Shown here: one piece after another, positions 17,243 to 26,133 of the stretch | Position numbering within the stretch: the stretch's first letter is position 1 | How the letters are laid out: every line of letters begins with the position of its first letter | Origin: an uncultured Ruminococcus sp. | GTDB lineage: Bacteria; Bacillota; Clostridia; Oscillospirales; Ruminococcaceae | Reading direction: 5' to 3' | DNA: 62,605 bases | Assembly (NCBI RefSeq): GCF_937915125.1 | Contig: NZ_CALDMP010000005.1 | Coordinates: forward strand, 1 to 62,605 | The notes under the pieces: generated by a model | What the model saw: only the letters and a program-made list of their open reading frames with translations | The model's database searches: none | Told to the model about the DNA's origin: nothing | Translations under genes and position numbers: made by a program

Positions 17243-19858
17243 ATGAAACAGGAACTGGCAAAATCTTACCAGCCCAAAGACTTTGAAGACCGCATTTACC
17301 AGATGTGGAACGACAGCGGCAGCTTCACACCGCATGTAGATTCGGAAAAGAAACCCTATACCATCGTGATTCCTCCGCCCAATATCACCGGACAGCTGCA
17401 CATGGGGCACGCACTGGATGAAACTTTACAGGATATTCTCATCCGCTGGAAGCGTATGTCCGGCTACAGCACCCTGTGGCTGCCGGGTACAGACCATGCC
17501 TCCATTGCAACGGAAGCGAAGATCGTAGAAGCAATGCGCAAAGAGGGCATCAAGAAGGAAGATATCGGTCGTGACGGCTTCCTGGAGCGTGCCTGGGACT
17601 GGAAAAAGCAGTACGGCGGCAGAATTGTGGAACAGCTGAAAAAACTGGGTTCCTCCTGCGACTGGACAAGAGAACGCTTCACCATGGACGAGGGCTGCAA
17701 TAAGGCAGTCAAGGAAGTTTTCATCAAGTACTATGAAGAGGGACTGATCTACCGGGGCGAGCGTATCATCAACTGGTGCCCGAAATGTCTCACCTCTATC
17801 TCCGATGCAGAGGTAGAATATGAGGATCAGGCAGGTCACTTCTGGCATCTGCGCTATCCCCTGAAAGACGGCAGCGGTTATCTGGAACTGGCGACCACCC
17901 GTCCGGAAACGCTCCTGGGCGATACTGCCGTAGCTGTAAACCCCAACGATGAGCGCTACCAGCATCTGATCGGCAAGACGCTGATCCTGCCGCTGGTTCA
18001 CCGGGAAATCCCCATTGTTGCCGATGAATACGTTGAGATGGACTTCGGTACCGGCGTAGTTAAGATTACTCCGGCACACGACCCCAACGACTTTGAAGTT
18101 GGTCTGCGTCACAATCTGGAAGTCATCAATGTTATGACAGACGATGCCAAGATCACAGATGATTATCCCAAGTATGCCGGTATGGATCGTTATGAAGCAC
18201 GCAAGGCTATCGTGGAGGATCTGAAAGCCGAGGGCGCACTGGTGGAGATCGAGGACTACAGCCACAATGTGGGCACCTGCTACCGCTGCGGTACGACCGT
18301 TGAGCCGAGAGTTTCCAAGCAGTGGTTTGTCAAGATGAAGCCCCTGGCACAGCCGGCAATTGATGCAGTGAAGTCCGGCAGAACCAAATTTGTTCCGGAG
18401 CGTTTCAATAAGATCTATTTCCACTGGCTGGAAAATATCAAAGACTGGTGTATTTCCCGTCAGTTGTGGTGGGGTCACCAGATTCCGGCGTTCTACTGCG
18501 ATGACTGCGGTGAAATGGTTGTCACCAAGGAAAACAGCGCAGTCTGCCCAAAATGCGGCAAGCCCATGCGTCAGGATCCTGATACGCTGGACACCTGGTT
18601 CAGCTCTGCCCTGTGGCCGTTCTCTACCCTGGGATGGCCGGAACAGACGGAAGATCTGAACTATTTCTACCCCACCAATACACTGGTAACAGGCTACGAT
18701 ATCATTTTCTTCTGGGTAGTCCGCATGATGTTCTCCGGTCTGAAAAATATGGGTGAAGTACCTTTCAACACCGTTCTCATTCACGGTCTGGTACGTGACG
18801 AACAGGGGCGGAAGATGTCCAAGTCTCTGGGCAACGGCATCGACCCGCTGAAAGTCATTGACGAATACGGTGCAGATGCCCTGCGCTTTATGCTGGCAAC
18901 CGGCAATGCACCGGGAAATGATATGCGTTACAGTGACGACAAGGTAAAGGCTGCCCGGAATTTCGTCAACAAGCTGTGGAATGCATCCCGTTTCATTCTG
19001 ATGAATCTGCCGGATGATTTCCACTACAACGGTCTGCCGGAAGATCTGGAGCTGGAAGATCGCTGGATCGTATCCAAGTTCAATGCTGTGGCAAAGGAAG
19101 TGGGCGAAAATCTGGACAAATTTGAGATCGGCGTAGCAAGTGCCAAGATCTATGACTTCATCTGGGATGTATACTGCGACTGGTATATCGAACTGACAAA
19201 GCCCAGAATCCAGGCTGGCGGTGCTGCCATGGAAAAGGCACAGGCTGTTCTGGTATGGGTAATGCGCGGTATGCTGAAGCTGCTGCATCCGTTTATGCCC
19301 TATATCACCGAAGAGATCTGGCAGGTACTGACAGACGGCGAATCCATGATTATCACAGAATCTTATCCGGTTTATGAGGAGCAATATGACTATGCCGATG
19401 CGGCACAGTTCGAAAAGGTGATCGACGCCATCCGTGCGATCCGCAACCGCCGGACGGAATTGCAGGTTCCGCCGTCCAAGAAGGCACGTGTCTGCATTGA
19501 GACCACAGAGCCGGAGCTTTACAAGAGCACTGCAATATTCTTCGAGAAACTGGCATCTGCCTCTGCGGTAGAAGTCGGCGCAAGCTTCGATATGCCGGAT
19601 GCAGCTACTGCCGTAACAGACAGCGTGAGAATTTTCATTCCCATGGATGAACTGGTGGACAAGGACAAGGAACTGGCACGGCTGAAAAAGGAACAGGAAA
19701 AGGTACAGAAGGATCTGGACTTCCTGAGCAAGAAGCTGTCCAATCAGGGCTTTTTGGCAAAGGCACCGGAACAGCTGGTAGAAGCAGAAAAAGCGAAGCT
19801 GGCGAAGGCGCAGGAGAAGATGGACAAGATCATGCAGTCCATGGCAGCGTTACAGTAA
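17243..19858 (+). CDS. valS: Valyl-tRNA synthetase
   Basis: Charges tRNA-Val in the cytoplasm. It is an 871-residue class I synthetase. The HIGH signature is HMGH in PPPNITGQLHMGH (near residue 49), the KMSKS signature is GRKMSKSLGNG, an editing domain lies between them, a CxxC zinc-type pair is visible (CDDCGEMV, CPKCGKP), and a Lys/Glu coiled coil closes the C-terminus. The start at 17243 (MKQELAKSYQPKDFED) is used because GGAAAGGA precedes it and the upstream in-frame extension lies inside the T-box terminator. Regulated by the T-box upstream. Confidence 0.97.
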   Translation: MKQELAKSYQPKDFEDRIYQMWNDSGSFTPHVDSEKKPYTIVIPPPNITGQLHMGHALDETLQDILIRWKRMSGYSTLWLPGTDHASIATEAKIVEAMRKEGIKKEDIGRDGFLERAWDWKKQYGGRIVEQLKKLGSSCDWTRERFTMDEGCNKAVKEVFIKYYEEGLIYRGERIINWCPKCLTSISDAEVEYEDQAGHFWHLRYPLKDGSGYLELATTRPETLLGDTAVAVNPNDERYQHLIGKTLILPLVHREIPIVADEYVEMDFGTGVVKITPAHDPNDFEVGLRHNLEVINVMTDDAKITDDYPKYAGMDRYEARKAIVEDLKAEGALVEIEDYSHNVGTCYRCGTTVEPRVSKQWFVKMKPLAQPAIDAVKSGRTKFVPERFNKIYFHWLENIKDWCISRQLWWGHQIPAFYCDDCGEMVVTKENSAVCPKCGKPMRQDPDTLDTWFSSALWPFSTLGWPEQTEDLNYFYPTNTLVTGYDIIFFWVVRMMFSGLKNMGEVPFNTVLIHGLVRDEQGRKMSKSLGNGIDPLKVIDEYGADALRFMLATGNAPGNDMRYSDDKVKAARNFVNKLWNASRFILMNLPDDFHYNGLPEDLELEDRWIVSKFNAVAKEVGENLDKFEIGVASAKIYDFIWDVYCDWYIELTKPRIQAGGAAMEKAQAVLVWVMRGMLKLLHPFMPYITEEIWQVLTDGESMIITESYPVYEEQYDYADAAQFEKVIDAIRAIRNRRTELQVPPSKKARVCIETTEPELYKSTAIFFEKLASASAVEVGASFDMPDAATAVTDSVRIFIPMDELVDKDKELARLKKEQEKVQKDLDFLSKKLSNQGFLAKAPEQLVEAEKAKLAKAQEKMDKIMQSMAALQ

Positions 19859-19893
19859 GCCTAAAATATTCTAGTTTATGGTACGCTTGCATT

Positions 19894-19972
19894 TGTAGGG
19901 GCGGCTATTAGCCGCCCGCAGGTAAATCATTTGCTGACAGAAAAATGCGGGCGGATAATATCCGCCCCTACA
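19894..19972. repeat. TGTAGGGGCG inverted-repeat element
   Basis: Arms TGTAGGGGCGGCTATTAGCC and GGATAATATCCGCCCCTACA frame a 79-bp palindrome. A related copy lies at 30018-30088. It is placed right after valS and could act as its terminator. Confidence 0.75.
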
Positions 19973-20044
19973 TTCTCCGCATTTTTATTCAACCGATATG
20001 TAAGTTTACCAACCAATGAAAAAACAAAAACGAGGTGAATGATA

Positions 20045-21322
20045 ATGACCATTTCCGAAACCATGGACTATATCCAGAGCTTTCAGAAAAGCGGCAAGCC
20101 TGTCCATGACCTTTCCCGGATCCACGCTCTGCTGGATGCACTGGGCAATCCCCAGGATTCTCTCCGTGTGGTACACATTGCCGGTACAAACGGCAAAGGC
20201 TCCGTGCTGGCATTCTGTGCAGCGGCAGCTTCTGCGGCAGGCTTTCGGGTGGGCACGCTGACTTCTCCCTTTATCCGGCATTACACCGACCGGATTCAGA
20301 TAAACGGGCAGGATATTCCCATGGAGACTCTCTGTACCCTCTGCGAACAGGTGCAGCAGTGTCCCGTCTCTGAGGATTGTTCCCAGTTTGAGATTACATT
20401 TGCCATTGCACTTCTCTGGTTTGTGCAGGAAAAATGCGATCTGGTCTTTCTGGAAACAGGAATCGGCGGTCTGCTGGATGCCACCAATGTGGTGAAGCAT
20501 CCCCTGGTCTGCGTCATCACCTCGGTTTCCTATGACCACATGGCAATCCTTGGGAATACTCTGACTCAGATCGCAGCGCAGAAAGCCGGCATTATCAAGC
20601 CGGGGTGTCCCGTGGTGCTGTCCCCGGACAATCCTCTGGACGTGACCTGTCTGGTACAGGAAACGGCGCAACGCAAGCATGCCGCACTCATTACCCCAGC
20701 CATGGAGGACTGCCAGATCATGTCGGAAACGCTGGAGGAAACGGTATTCCAGTACCACTGTTTCACCTACACCCTTCATATGCCCGGACGGCATCAGGTG
20801 TACAATGCGCTGACAGCCATTGAGGTGATACGACTGCTGGGAATGCACGGCTATCTCATTTCCGCTGCTGTCACACAGCAGGCGTTTGAAAAAGTACAGG
20901 TACCGGCACGCACCCAGGTACTGCAAAAGGAACCGCTGGTTCTGCTGGACGGCGGTCACAATCAGGCAGGCGTCCTGGCGCTGACAGATCTGATTCAGCA
21001 CGCCGGGCGCAAGCCAGTGCACGGCATCTGCGGCATGATGCAGAATAAGGATTATCAGACAGCCTGCGGTATCTTGCGGCAGACTCTGGATACGGTTATC
21101 TGCGTGGACGATTTCACGGAACACGCTGTAGCTGCCGAAACTCTGGCGGAGTGCTTCGGGGATCATAAACAGGTGCAGACTGCGCCGCTGAAACAAGCCT
21201 ATGCAGCAGCATTGCAGCAGGCAAAGGCAGACGGCGGTATGGTCGTGGTCTGCGGTTCCCTCTATCTGGCAAGCGCTGTACTCCAGGAGGAAACAACGCC
21301 GGAGGATCAGCCGGTGCTGTAA
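20045..21322 (+). CDS. folC: Folylpolyglutamate synthase / dihydrofolate synthase
   Basis: Adds glutamates to folates, and possibly to dihydropteroate, in the cytoplasm. It is a Mur-ligase fold of 425 residues with the ATP loop IAGTNGKGS, LETGIGG, SYDHMAILGNT and KAGIIKPG. The start is ATG 20045, with GAGGTG seven bases upstream; the ATG at 20039 lies one base from that site. No other folate gene is adjacent. Confidence 0.94.
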   Translation: MTISETMDYIQSFQKSGKPVHDLSRIHALLDALGNPQDSLRVVHIAGTNGKGSVLAFCAAAASAAGFRVGTLTSPFIRHYTDRIQINGQDIPMETLCTLCEQVQQCPVSEDCSQFEITFAIALLWFVQEKCDLVFLETGIGGLLDATNVVKHPLVCVITSVSYDHMAILGNTLTQIAAQKAGIIKPGCPVVLSPDNPLDVTCLVQETAQRKHAALITPAMEDCQIMSETLEETVFQYHCFTYTLHMPGRHQVYNALTAIEVIRLLGMHGYLISAAVTQQAFEKVQVPARTQVLQKEPLVLLDGGHNQAGVLALTDLIQHAGRKPVHGICGMMQNKDYQTACGILRQTLDTVICVDDFTEHAVAAETLAECFGDHKQVQTAPLKQAYAAALQQAKADGGMVVVCGSLYLASAVLQEETTPEDQPVL

Positions 21323-21332
21323 AATCATCTGA

Positions 21333-21413
21333 GGCAACACCGCACAAAGAGTGCCTGACGGCTTTGCACGTCATATGCAAGCATCTGACGCACAATCTTT
21401 GTGCGGTATTGCC
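21333..21413 (+). repeat. Family-1 repeat, 81-bp form
   Basis: Complete copy starting ten bases after the folC stop, with perfect CTGA direct repeats (21329-21332 and 21414-21417). Confidence 0.93.
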
Positions 21414-21429
21414 CTGAAAATAATCGTAA

Positions 21430-21473
21430 AAAATTGCAGAGAGTGCCATGTGCATTCTCTGCAATTTTTGTTT
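21430..21473 (+). terminator. Intrinsic terminator between folC and spoIIR
   Basis: AATTGCAGAGAGTGC pairs with GCATTCTCTGCAATT, then TTTG. The repeat lies between folC and this terminator. Confidence 0.8.
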
Positions 21474-21515
21474 AAACGGCTTTTCCCGGTGCATACTCCT
21501 ATTGAGGTGACCGAT

Positions 21516-22124
21516 ATGAAAAAACTGGAACTTGCGTTATTGCTGGGACTTGCCGGAGCGATCTGCTTTTCTTCCCTTACTAAAACAGCCGAAAGCCGTT
21601 CCGATCTGGAGGACAACGTCCTGCGGCTGCATATTCTTGCCAACTCCGACAGCATTGACGATCAGGCATTAAAGCTTAAAGTACGTGACCGGATACTGGA
21701 ATACACAAGCGATATTCTCGGAAATCCAGGAGATACGCTGGAGGAAGTGGAGGAGATCGTCACAGAGCATCTGGAGGAACTGGAGGAGATCGCCCGGGAA
21801 CTGATCCAGGATGAGGGTTACTCCTATGATGTCACTGCCCAGCTGGTGGAAATGGAATTTGACGATCGTACCTATGGAGAACTGACCATGCCTGCCGGCG
21901 AATATGACGCCCTGCGCATTACCATCGGTGAAGCCCAGGGGCAGAACTGGTGGTGTGTCATGTACCCATCTCTCTGTGTGTCAAATGCCTGCGAAGTGAC
22001 GGATGATCCGGAGACAGAAGAGACATATTTTGATGCGGAAGAACAGGATCTTCTGGAGCATCATGAGCGATATGCCGTGAAACTGAAATGCGTAGAATGG
22101 TTTGAGAAGATGTTTTTACACTAA
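21516..22124 (+). CDS. spoIIR: Stage II sporulation protein R
   Basis: In B. subtilis SpoIIR is made in the forespore under sigma-F and crosses the septum to trigger SpoIIGA cleavage of pro-sigma-E. This 202-residue protein has an N-terminal hydrophobic segment (LELALLLGLAGAICFSS), the family hallmark VLRLHILANSDS, KLKVRDRIL, and the C-terminal NWWCVMYPSLCVS. GAGGTG precedes the ATG at 21516. No sigma-F promoter could be defended in the 43 bases after the upstream terminator. The stop codon lies inside the target duplication of the next repeat. Confidence 0.92.
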   Translation: MKKLELALLLGLAGAICFSSLTKTAESRSDLEDNVLRLHILANSDSIDDQALKLKVRDRILEYTSDILGNPGDTLEEVEEIVTEHLEELEEIARELIQDEGYSYDVTAQLVEMEFDDRTYGELTMPAGEYDALRITIGEAQGQNWWCVMYPSLCVSNACEVTDDPETEETYFDAEEQDLLEHHERYAVKLKCVEWFEKMFLH

Positions 22125-22313
22125 GGCAACACCGCACAAAGAGCGCCTGCCGGCTTTGCACGTCATATGCTTGCATATTTTCCGTCATATTTCACAAAAA
22201 TGCTCGTGAATACACAAAGTATTCACTGCGCTTTTTGTTTCATCTGACGAAAAATCTGACAAAGTTTATGCTCGTAGAGTACATCTGACGCACAATCTTT
22301 GTGCGGTATTTCC
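22125..22313 (+). repeat. Family-1 repeat, 189-bp form, at spoIIR stop codon
   Basis: Longest form. CTAA direct repeats (22121-22124 and 22314-22317) include the spoIIR TAA stop. The right terminus has one change (GGTATTTCC). It has the extra segment GTTTATGCTCGTAGAGTACA shared with the copy at 60368. Confidence 0.93.
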
Positions 22314-22319
22314 CTAAAT

Positions 22320-22493
22320 TCACCATTCCTGTTCTATCCGTTTTGGATGCTTTTCTTTCCGGCGATAGCGTTTGGCATTGGTTTCCGCTACTTTTGTCAC
22401 GGGATCAACGCCGCCCCAATCTTTTCGCCGGAGTGCATTGCGGCGCTTCTGTTCCTTTTTGCTGCATTTCTCAAAGGGGACAAACTGCTTCAT
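22320..22493 (-). CDS. Small basic protein translationally coupled to rtcB
   Basis: The 57-residue protein (MKQFVPFEKCSKKEQ ... DWGGVDPVTKVAE ...) is rich in Lys/Arg. Its ATG overlaps the rtcB stop as ATGA (22490-22493), a typical coupling arrangement. The start KQFVPFEKxSKKEQ and the WGxVxPVTK core resemble short conserved proteins I associate with Firmicute genomes, but I cannot name a family. Basic charge and the RtcB link suggest RNA contact; that is inference. Confidence 0.75.
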   Translation of the reverse strand: MKQFVPFEKCSKKEQKRRNALRRKDWGGVDPVTKVAETNAKRYRRKEKHPKRIEQEW

Positions 22494-23698
22494 GCTTCTT
22501 CACCTGCCTTGAAATTATAAATGGGACGGATGATATCAATAACCTCCACCGTATCGCCGATGCACTGCAATATTTCCTCCATGGACTTATACGCCATAGG
22601 ACACTCGTCCAGAGTATCCTTGTTGACAGAAGTGGTGTAGATACCGTTCATCTGCTTTTTAAATTCCGATACGGTGAATGTATTCCGGGCGGCAGAACGG
22701 GAAAGAACTCTGCCTGCACCGTGGGGTGCGGAATAATTCCAGTCGGGATTGCCCTTTCCCACGCAGATGAGACTGCCGTCTCGCATGTTGATGGGAATCA
22801 ACAGCTTTTCGCCCATCTGTGCTGAAACGGCACCCTTGCGCAGAATCATGTGTTCTGTGTCAATATAATTGTGGATGGTGGTGAACTGTTCTGTCACGTG
22901 CAGTCCCATGCCCTTGATGAGTTCATCCATCATTGCCTTGCGGTTCCACATGGCGAATTCCTGTACCAGCTTCATATCGTGGAGATACTGTTCAAACAGT
23001 TCTCCCTCGGTGTAGGCAAGGGGCTTTGGCACGCTGGTGTATTTGGTATTTTTCCGCTTCTGCAATTCTGTCTGGATCTGCTTTTCCTTTCCGGCAGCTT
23101 TCAGATCGGCGATCAGGGCGTCCAGGTCTGCCTTGGAGCAGCCATTGAGACGGCGGTATGCTTCTTCCTGGTAATACTGCGCCGTTTCCACGCCCAGGTG
23201 CCGTGAGCCGGAGTGCAGCACCAGGTAGAGACTTCCGTCACTGCCCTTGTCTGCTTCGATGAAGTGATTGCCGCCGCCCAGTGTGCCGATACTCCGCTCT
23301 GCACGGATGGGATTGATATACTTGTAGCAGTACAGCTGTGTCAAGTCGATATTCTGTGCATAGCGGTGGGCTTTTTCTCGGATGGAAAAGCCGGAGGGAA
23401 TCTTCTGGTAGATCAGCTTGTCCAGCTTTTGCAGTTCCAGATGGGTCTCCTTGAGCCGGGCAACTTCCATGCCGCAGCCGATATCCACGCCTACCAGATT
23501 GGGCACTGCCTTATCCGTAATGGTCATGGTTGTGCCGATGGTGCAGCCTGCCCCGGCGTGAACATCCGGCATAATACGGATTTTGGCGCCTTCTGCCATG
23601 GGCTGGTTGCACAGCTGAATGATCTGTCCGATGGCAGTGTCATCAATGTGATCTGTAAAGACCTTTGCTTCGTTGTATTTTCCGTTTAATATGAGCAT
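22490..23698 (-). CDS. rtcB: RtcB-type RNA 3'-phosphate ligase
   Basis: Joins RNA 2',3'-cyclic phosphate or 3'-phosphate ends to 5'-OH ends using GTP and Mn2+, repairing cleaved tRNAs or other RNAs. The 402-residue form is shorter than E. coli-type RtcB plus extensions but complete. It shows VDIGCGMEVARL, GGNHFIE, LHSGSRHLG, HNYIDTEH and SAPHGAGRVLSRSAA, where the His before GAGR is the expected guanylation site. The start at 23698 (MLILNGKYNEAKVF) has AAAGGAA upstream; the longer frame runs through a repeat element. A tiny ORF and terminator-like hairpin lie upstream. Confidence 0.93.
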   Translation of the reverse strand: MLILNGKYNEAKVFTDHIDDTAIGQIIQLCNQPMAEGAKIRIMPDVHAGAGCTIGTTMTITDKAVPNLVGVDIGCGMEVARLKETHLELQKLDKLIYQKIPSGFSIREKAHRYAQNIDLTQLYCYKYINPIRAERSIGTLGGGNHFIEADKGSDGSLYLVLHSGSRHLGVETAQYYQEEAYRRLNGCSKADLDALIADLKAAGKEKQIQTELQKRKNTKYTSVPKPLAYTEGELFEQYLHDMKLVQEFAMWNRKAMMDELIKGMGLHVTEQFTTIHNYIDTEHMILRKGAVSAQMGEKLLIPINMRDGSLICVGKGNPDWNYSAPHGAGRVLSRSAARNTFTVSEFKKQMNGIYTTSVNKDTLDECPMAYKSMEEILQCIGDTVEVIDIIRPIYNFKAGEEA

Positions 23699-23736
23699 TT
23701 CTGTTCCTTTCTGTTGTACCTGCGCCGGGAATTTGA

Positions 23737-23782
23737 AGCAATGCCGCGCAAAGCCGTCAGGCGGTCTTTGTGCGGTATTGCC
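23737..23782 (-). repeat. Family-1 repeat, 46-bp form
   Basis: Complete short copy with one terminal change (AGCAATG) and perfect TTGA direct repeats (23733-23736 and 23783-23786). It lies in the rtcB leader. Confidence 0.92.
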
Positions 23783-23794
23783 TTGAATCATTCG

Positions 23795-23830
23795 CAAAAA
23801 AATGCACCTCTGCCCAAAGCAAAGGTGCAT
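23795..23830 (-). terminator. Terminator or attenuator ahead of rtcB
   Basis: On the minus strand, ATGCACCT/AGGTGCAT forms a stem followed by seven T. It lies between the promoter at 24050 and rtcB, so it either ends a short transcript or attenuates rtcB. Confidence 0.65.
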
Positions 23831-23860
23831 GGATTTCCGGAATGCGATCAGATTGATATG

Positions 23861-23959
23861 TCAGATCTGCCGTGCGCAGGGAATGATCATGCTTCGGTTG
23901 CCTTTTGTGCTGTTCCGTTTTACGTTCGTATGATTCGGATAATATGTACGGTTTTGCAT
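23861..23959 (-). CDS. 32-residue ORF in the rtcB leader
   Basis: MQNRTYYPNHTNVKRNSTKG... is preceded by AGAAAGGCAGGTG, has its own consensus promoter about 90 bases upstream and a terminator-like hairpin just after it. Composition (many Asn, Arg, Tyr) gives no family. It could be a leader peptide controlling rtcB or an independent small peptide; it could also be chance. It is not long enough for codon statistics. Confidence 0.4.
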   Translation of the reverse strand: MQNRTYYPNHTNVKRNSTKGNRSMIIPCARQI

Positions 23960-24027
23960 GAGATTCACCTGCCTTTCTTGTATTTTAGCGTGTTCACAAA
24001 AATGAATCTGCAAATACGCTTTTATCA

Positions 24028-24055
24028 ATTATACCACATTTTTTTAGCTTGTCAA
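24028..24055 (-). promoter_or_regulatory. Sigma-A promoter of rtcB transcript
   Basis: On the minus strand TTGACA and TATAAT are separated by 16 bases. Confidence 0.75.
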
Positions 24056-24157
24056 GTAATTTTCGAAACAAAATTTTCCCGTCCGCTGTAGAAAAACAGC
24101 AGTCGGCATCGGAAAAACAAACATTTTTGAAAATACAAGGAAAACGTGAGATTGTCC

Positions 24158-24186
24158 TTGACAATACCAGGGGAATATAGTATAAT
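24158..24186 (+). promoter_or_regulatory. Sigma-A promoter of acyl-CoA synthetase gene
   Basis: TTGACA and TATAAT are separated by 17 bases, divergent from the rtcB promoter about 100 bases away. Confidence 0.82.
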
Positions 24187-24277
24187 AAAAACAATACCGC
24201 CAATTTTTTGTAATGCATACAGGCGGGTTTGCAGAAAATTGCAAAAAAATATTGAATAGAAAAGGAGCATTTGCATT

Positions 24278-25951
24278 ATGCTGCTCGACAAATATTTACC
24301 GCGTATTGAATTTGACAGCTATGAGGATTTTAAAGAAAATTATCGTGTGAACATCCCGGAGGACTTCAACTTCGGCTTTGACATCATTGACGAATGGGCA
24401 AAGCAGGAGCCGGAGAAAAAAGCACTTGTCTGGTGTGATGATCACGGCGAGGAGCGCACATTCACATTCACTGATATTTCCCTATTGTCCAACCAGGCTG
24501 CCAATTATTTTCTGAGCCTTGGCATCAAGAAGGGCACAGTTGTCATGATGATTCTGCGCCGCCGCTGGGAATACTGGATCTGCGCTGTGGCACTCCATAA
24601 GATCGGTGCCATTCTGATTCCGGGATCTCTCCAGTTAACGAAAAAAGACCTGATCTATCGTGGAAACAGCGCAAAAATCCACACCATGATCTGCATCAAT
24701 GACGATTATGTTATCGAACAGGTGGAACAGGCACAGGCTTCTGTTCCCACCATTGTCAATAAAATTGTCGTAAACGGCGAGCGTGCAGGTTGGAGAAGCT
24801 TCCAGGATGAGGTGAGCGGTTTTTCTACTGAGTTTGCACGTCCCACAGGTGAAGCCGGCACAAAGGCATCGGATACCATGCTGGTATACTTCACTTCCGG
24901 CACCACCGGCGAGCCGAAGATGATCCAGCATAACTATACCCACCCTCTGGGGCATATCGTCACTGCGAAATACTGGCATCAGGTGCAGGAGAACAAGCTG
25001 CACATGAGCGTTTCCGATTCCGGCTGGGCAAAGTTCGGCTGGGGTAAGATCTATGGGCAGTGGATTTGCGGTGCAGTGCAGTTCGTATATGATATGGACA
25101 AGTTTATCCCCACAAAGCTGCTCCAGAAGATCCAGGATTACAAGCTCACCACCTTCTGCGCACCGCCGACCATGTATCGGTTTATGCTCCAGGAGGATGT
25201 GGCATCCTACGATCTCTCCAGTGTGGAGAACTTCACCACAGCCGGCGAGCCGTTGAATCCAGAGGTATTCAACCGTTGGAAGGAACTCACCGGCAAGGAG
25301 ATCCGGGAGGGATTTGGTCAGACCGAAGGTACTGTTCTAATCGCAAACTTCCCGTGGATCACCCCGAAGCCCGGTTCCACCGGAAAGCCGTCACCGCTGT
25401 ATGATATCACATTGCAGCGTGAGGAGGACGGTACACCGGCAGCGGACAATGAACATGGCGTTCTGGTCATGCAGAACCTGAAGAAAGCATGGCCCACCGG
25501 TCTTTTTGTGGGATATTACAACAATCCGGAAATGACAGAGGAAGTGCTGGGCGGCGGCAGCTATTGCCCCCACGATGTCTTCGAACGGGATACAGACGGC
25601 TACTATTGGTTTGTGGGCAGAAATGATGATGTTATCAAGTGCTCTGGATATCGTATCGGGCCCTTCGAAGTAGAAAGTGCCCTCATCGAGCACCCGGCAG
25701 TTCTGGAATGCGCCATCACTGCGGCACCGGATCCCATCCGTGGTCAGGTGGTAAAGGCAACTGTTGTTCTGACAAAGGGATATACCCCCAGCCCGGAACT
25801 GACAAAGGAACTGCAAAATCACGTAAAGCATACCACTGCACCGTATAAATATCCTCGTATCATTGAGTATGTGGATGAGCTGCCGAAAACACTGGGCGGC
25901 AAGATCAAGCGTGCACAGATCCGTAAGGAAGATGAAGCAGCACAGAAGTAA
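24278..25951 (+). CDS. AMP-forming acyl-CoA synthetase (acetyl/medium-chain type)
   Basis: Activates a carboxylic acid with ATP and CoA to acyl-CoA. The 557-residue protein has the P-loop YFTSGTTGEPKMI, the GQTEG adenylate motif, the hinge region DGYYWFVGRNDDVIKCSGYRIGPFEVE, and the catalytic Lys in LGGKIKRAQIR. Overall pattern is nearest medium-chain acyl-CoA or acetyl-CoA synthetases; the substrate cannot be told. AAGGAG precedes the ATG and a terminator follows, so it is monocistronic. Confidence 0.9.
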   Translation: MLLDKYLPRIEFDSYEDFKENYRVNIPEDFNFGFDIIDEWAKQEPEKKALVWCDDHGEERTFTFTDISLLSNQAANYFLSLGIKKGTVVMMILRRRWEYWICAVALHKIGAILIPGSLQLTKKDLIYRGNSAKIHTMICINDDYVIEQVEQAQASVPTIVNKIVVNGERAGWRSFQDEVSGFSTEFARPTGEAGTKASDTMLVYFTSGTTGEPKMIQHNYTHPLGHIVTAKYWHQVQENKLHMSVSDSGWAKFGWGKIYGQWICGAVQFVYDMDKFIPTKLLQKIQDYKLTTFCAPPTMYRFMLQEDVASYDLSSVENFTTAGEPLNPEVFNRWKELTGKEIREGFGQTEGTVLIANFPWITPKPGSTGKPSPLYDITLQREEDGTPAADNEHGVLVMQNLKKAWPTGLFVGYYNNPEMTEEVLGGGSYCPHDVFERDTDGYYWFVGRNDDVIKCSGYRIGPFEVESALIEHPAVLECAITAAPDPIRGQVVKATVVLTKGYTPSPELTKELQNHVKHTTAPYKYPRIIEYVDELPKTLGGKIKRAQIRKEDEAAQK

Positions 25952-25982
25952 TTTGTGTTACTGCGCATAGAATTATACCTGG

Positions 25983-26018
25983 AAAACACCGTGTGAATGA
26001 TTCGCACGGTGTTTTTTG
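25983..26018 (+). terminator. Intrinsic terminator
   Basis: AACACCGTGTGAAT pairs with ATTCGCACGGTGTT, followed by TTTT. Confidence 0.8.
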
Positions 26019-26060
26019 CAAAAACAGCACAGAAAATTTACTATATTTTCTTTTGGAATG

Positions 26061-26089
26061 TTGCAATTTCTTATTGTATATGCTATAAT
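26061..26089 (+). promoter_or_regulatory. Sigma-A promoter of CAP-dockerin gene
   Basis: TTGCAA and TATAAT are separated by 17 bases; the start codon lies 45 bases further. Confidence 0.75.
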
Positions 26090-26133
26090 AAAAGAAATAG
26101 ATTCGTGTAAATAATGCAAAGGAGGGTGATGGC

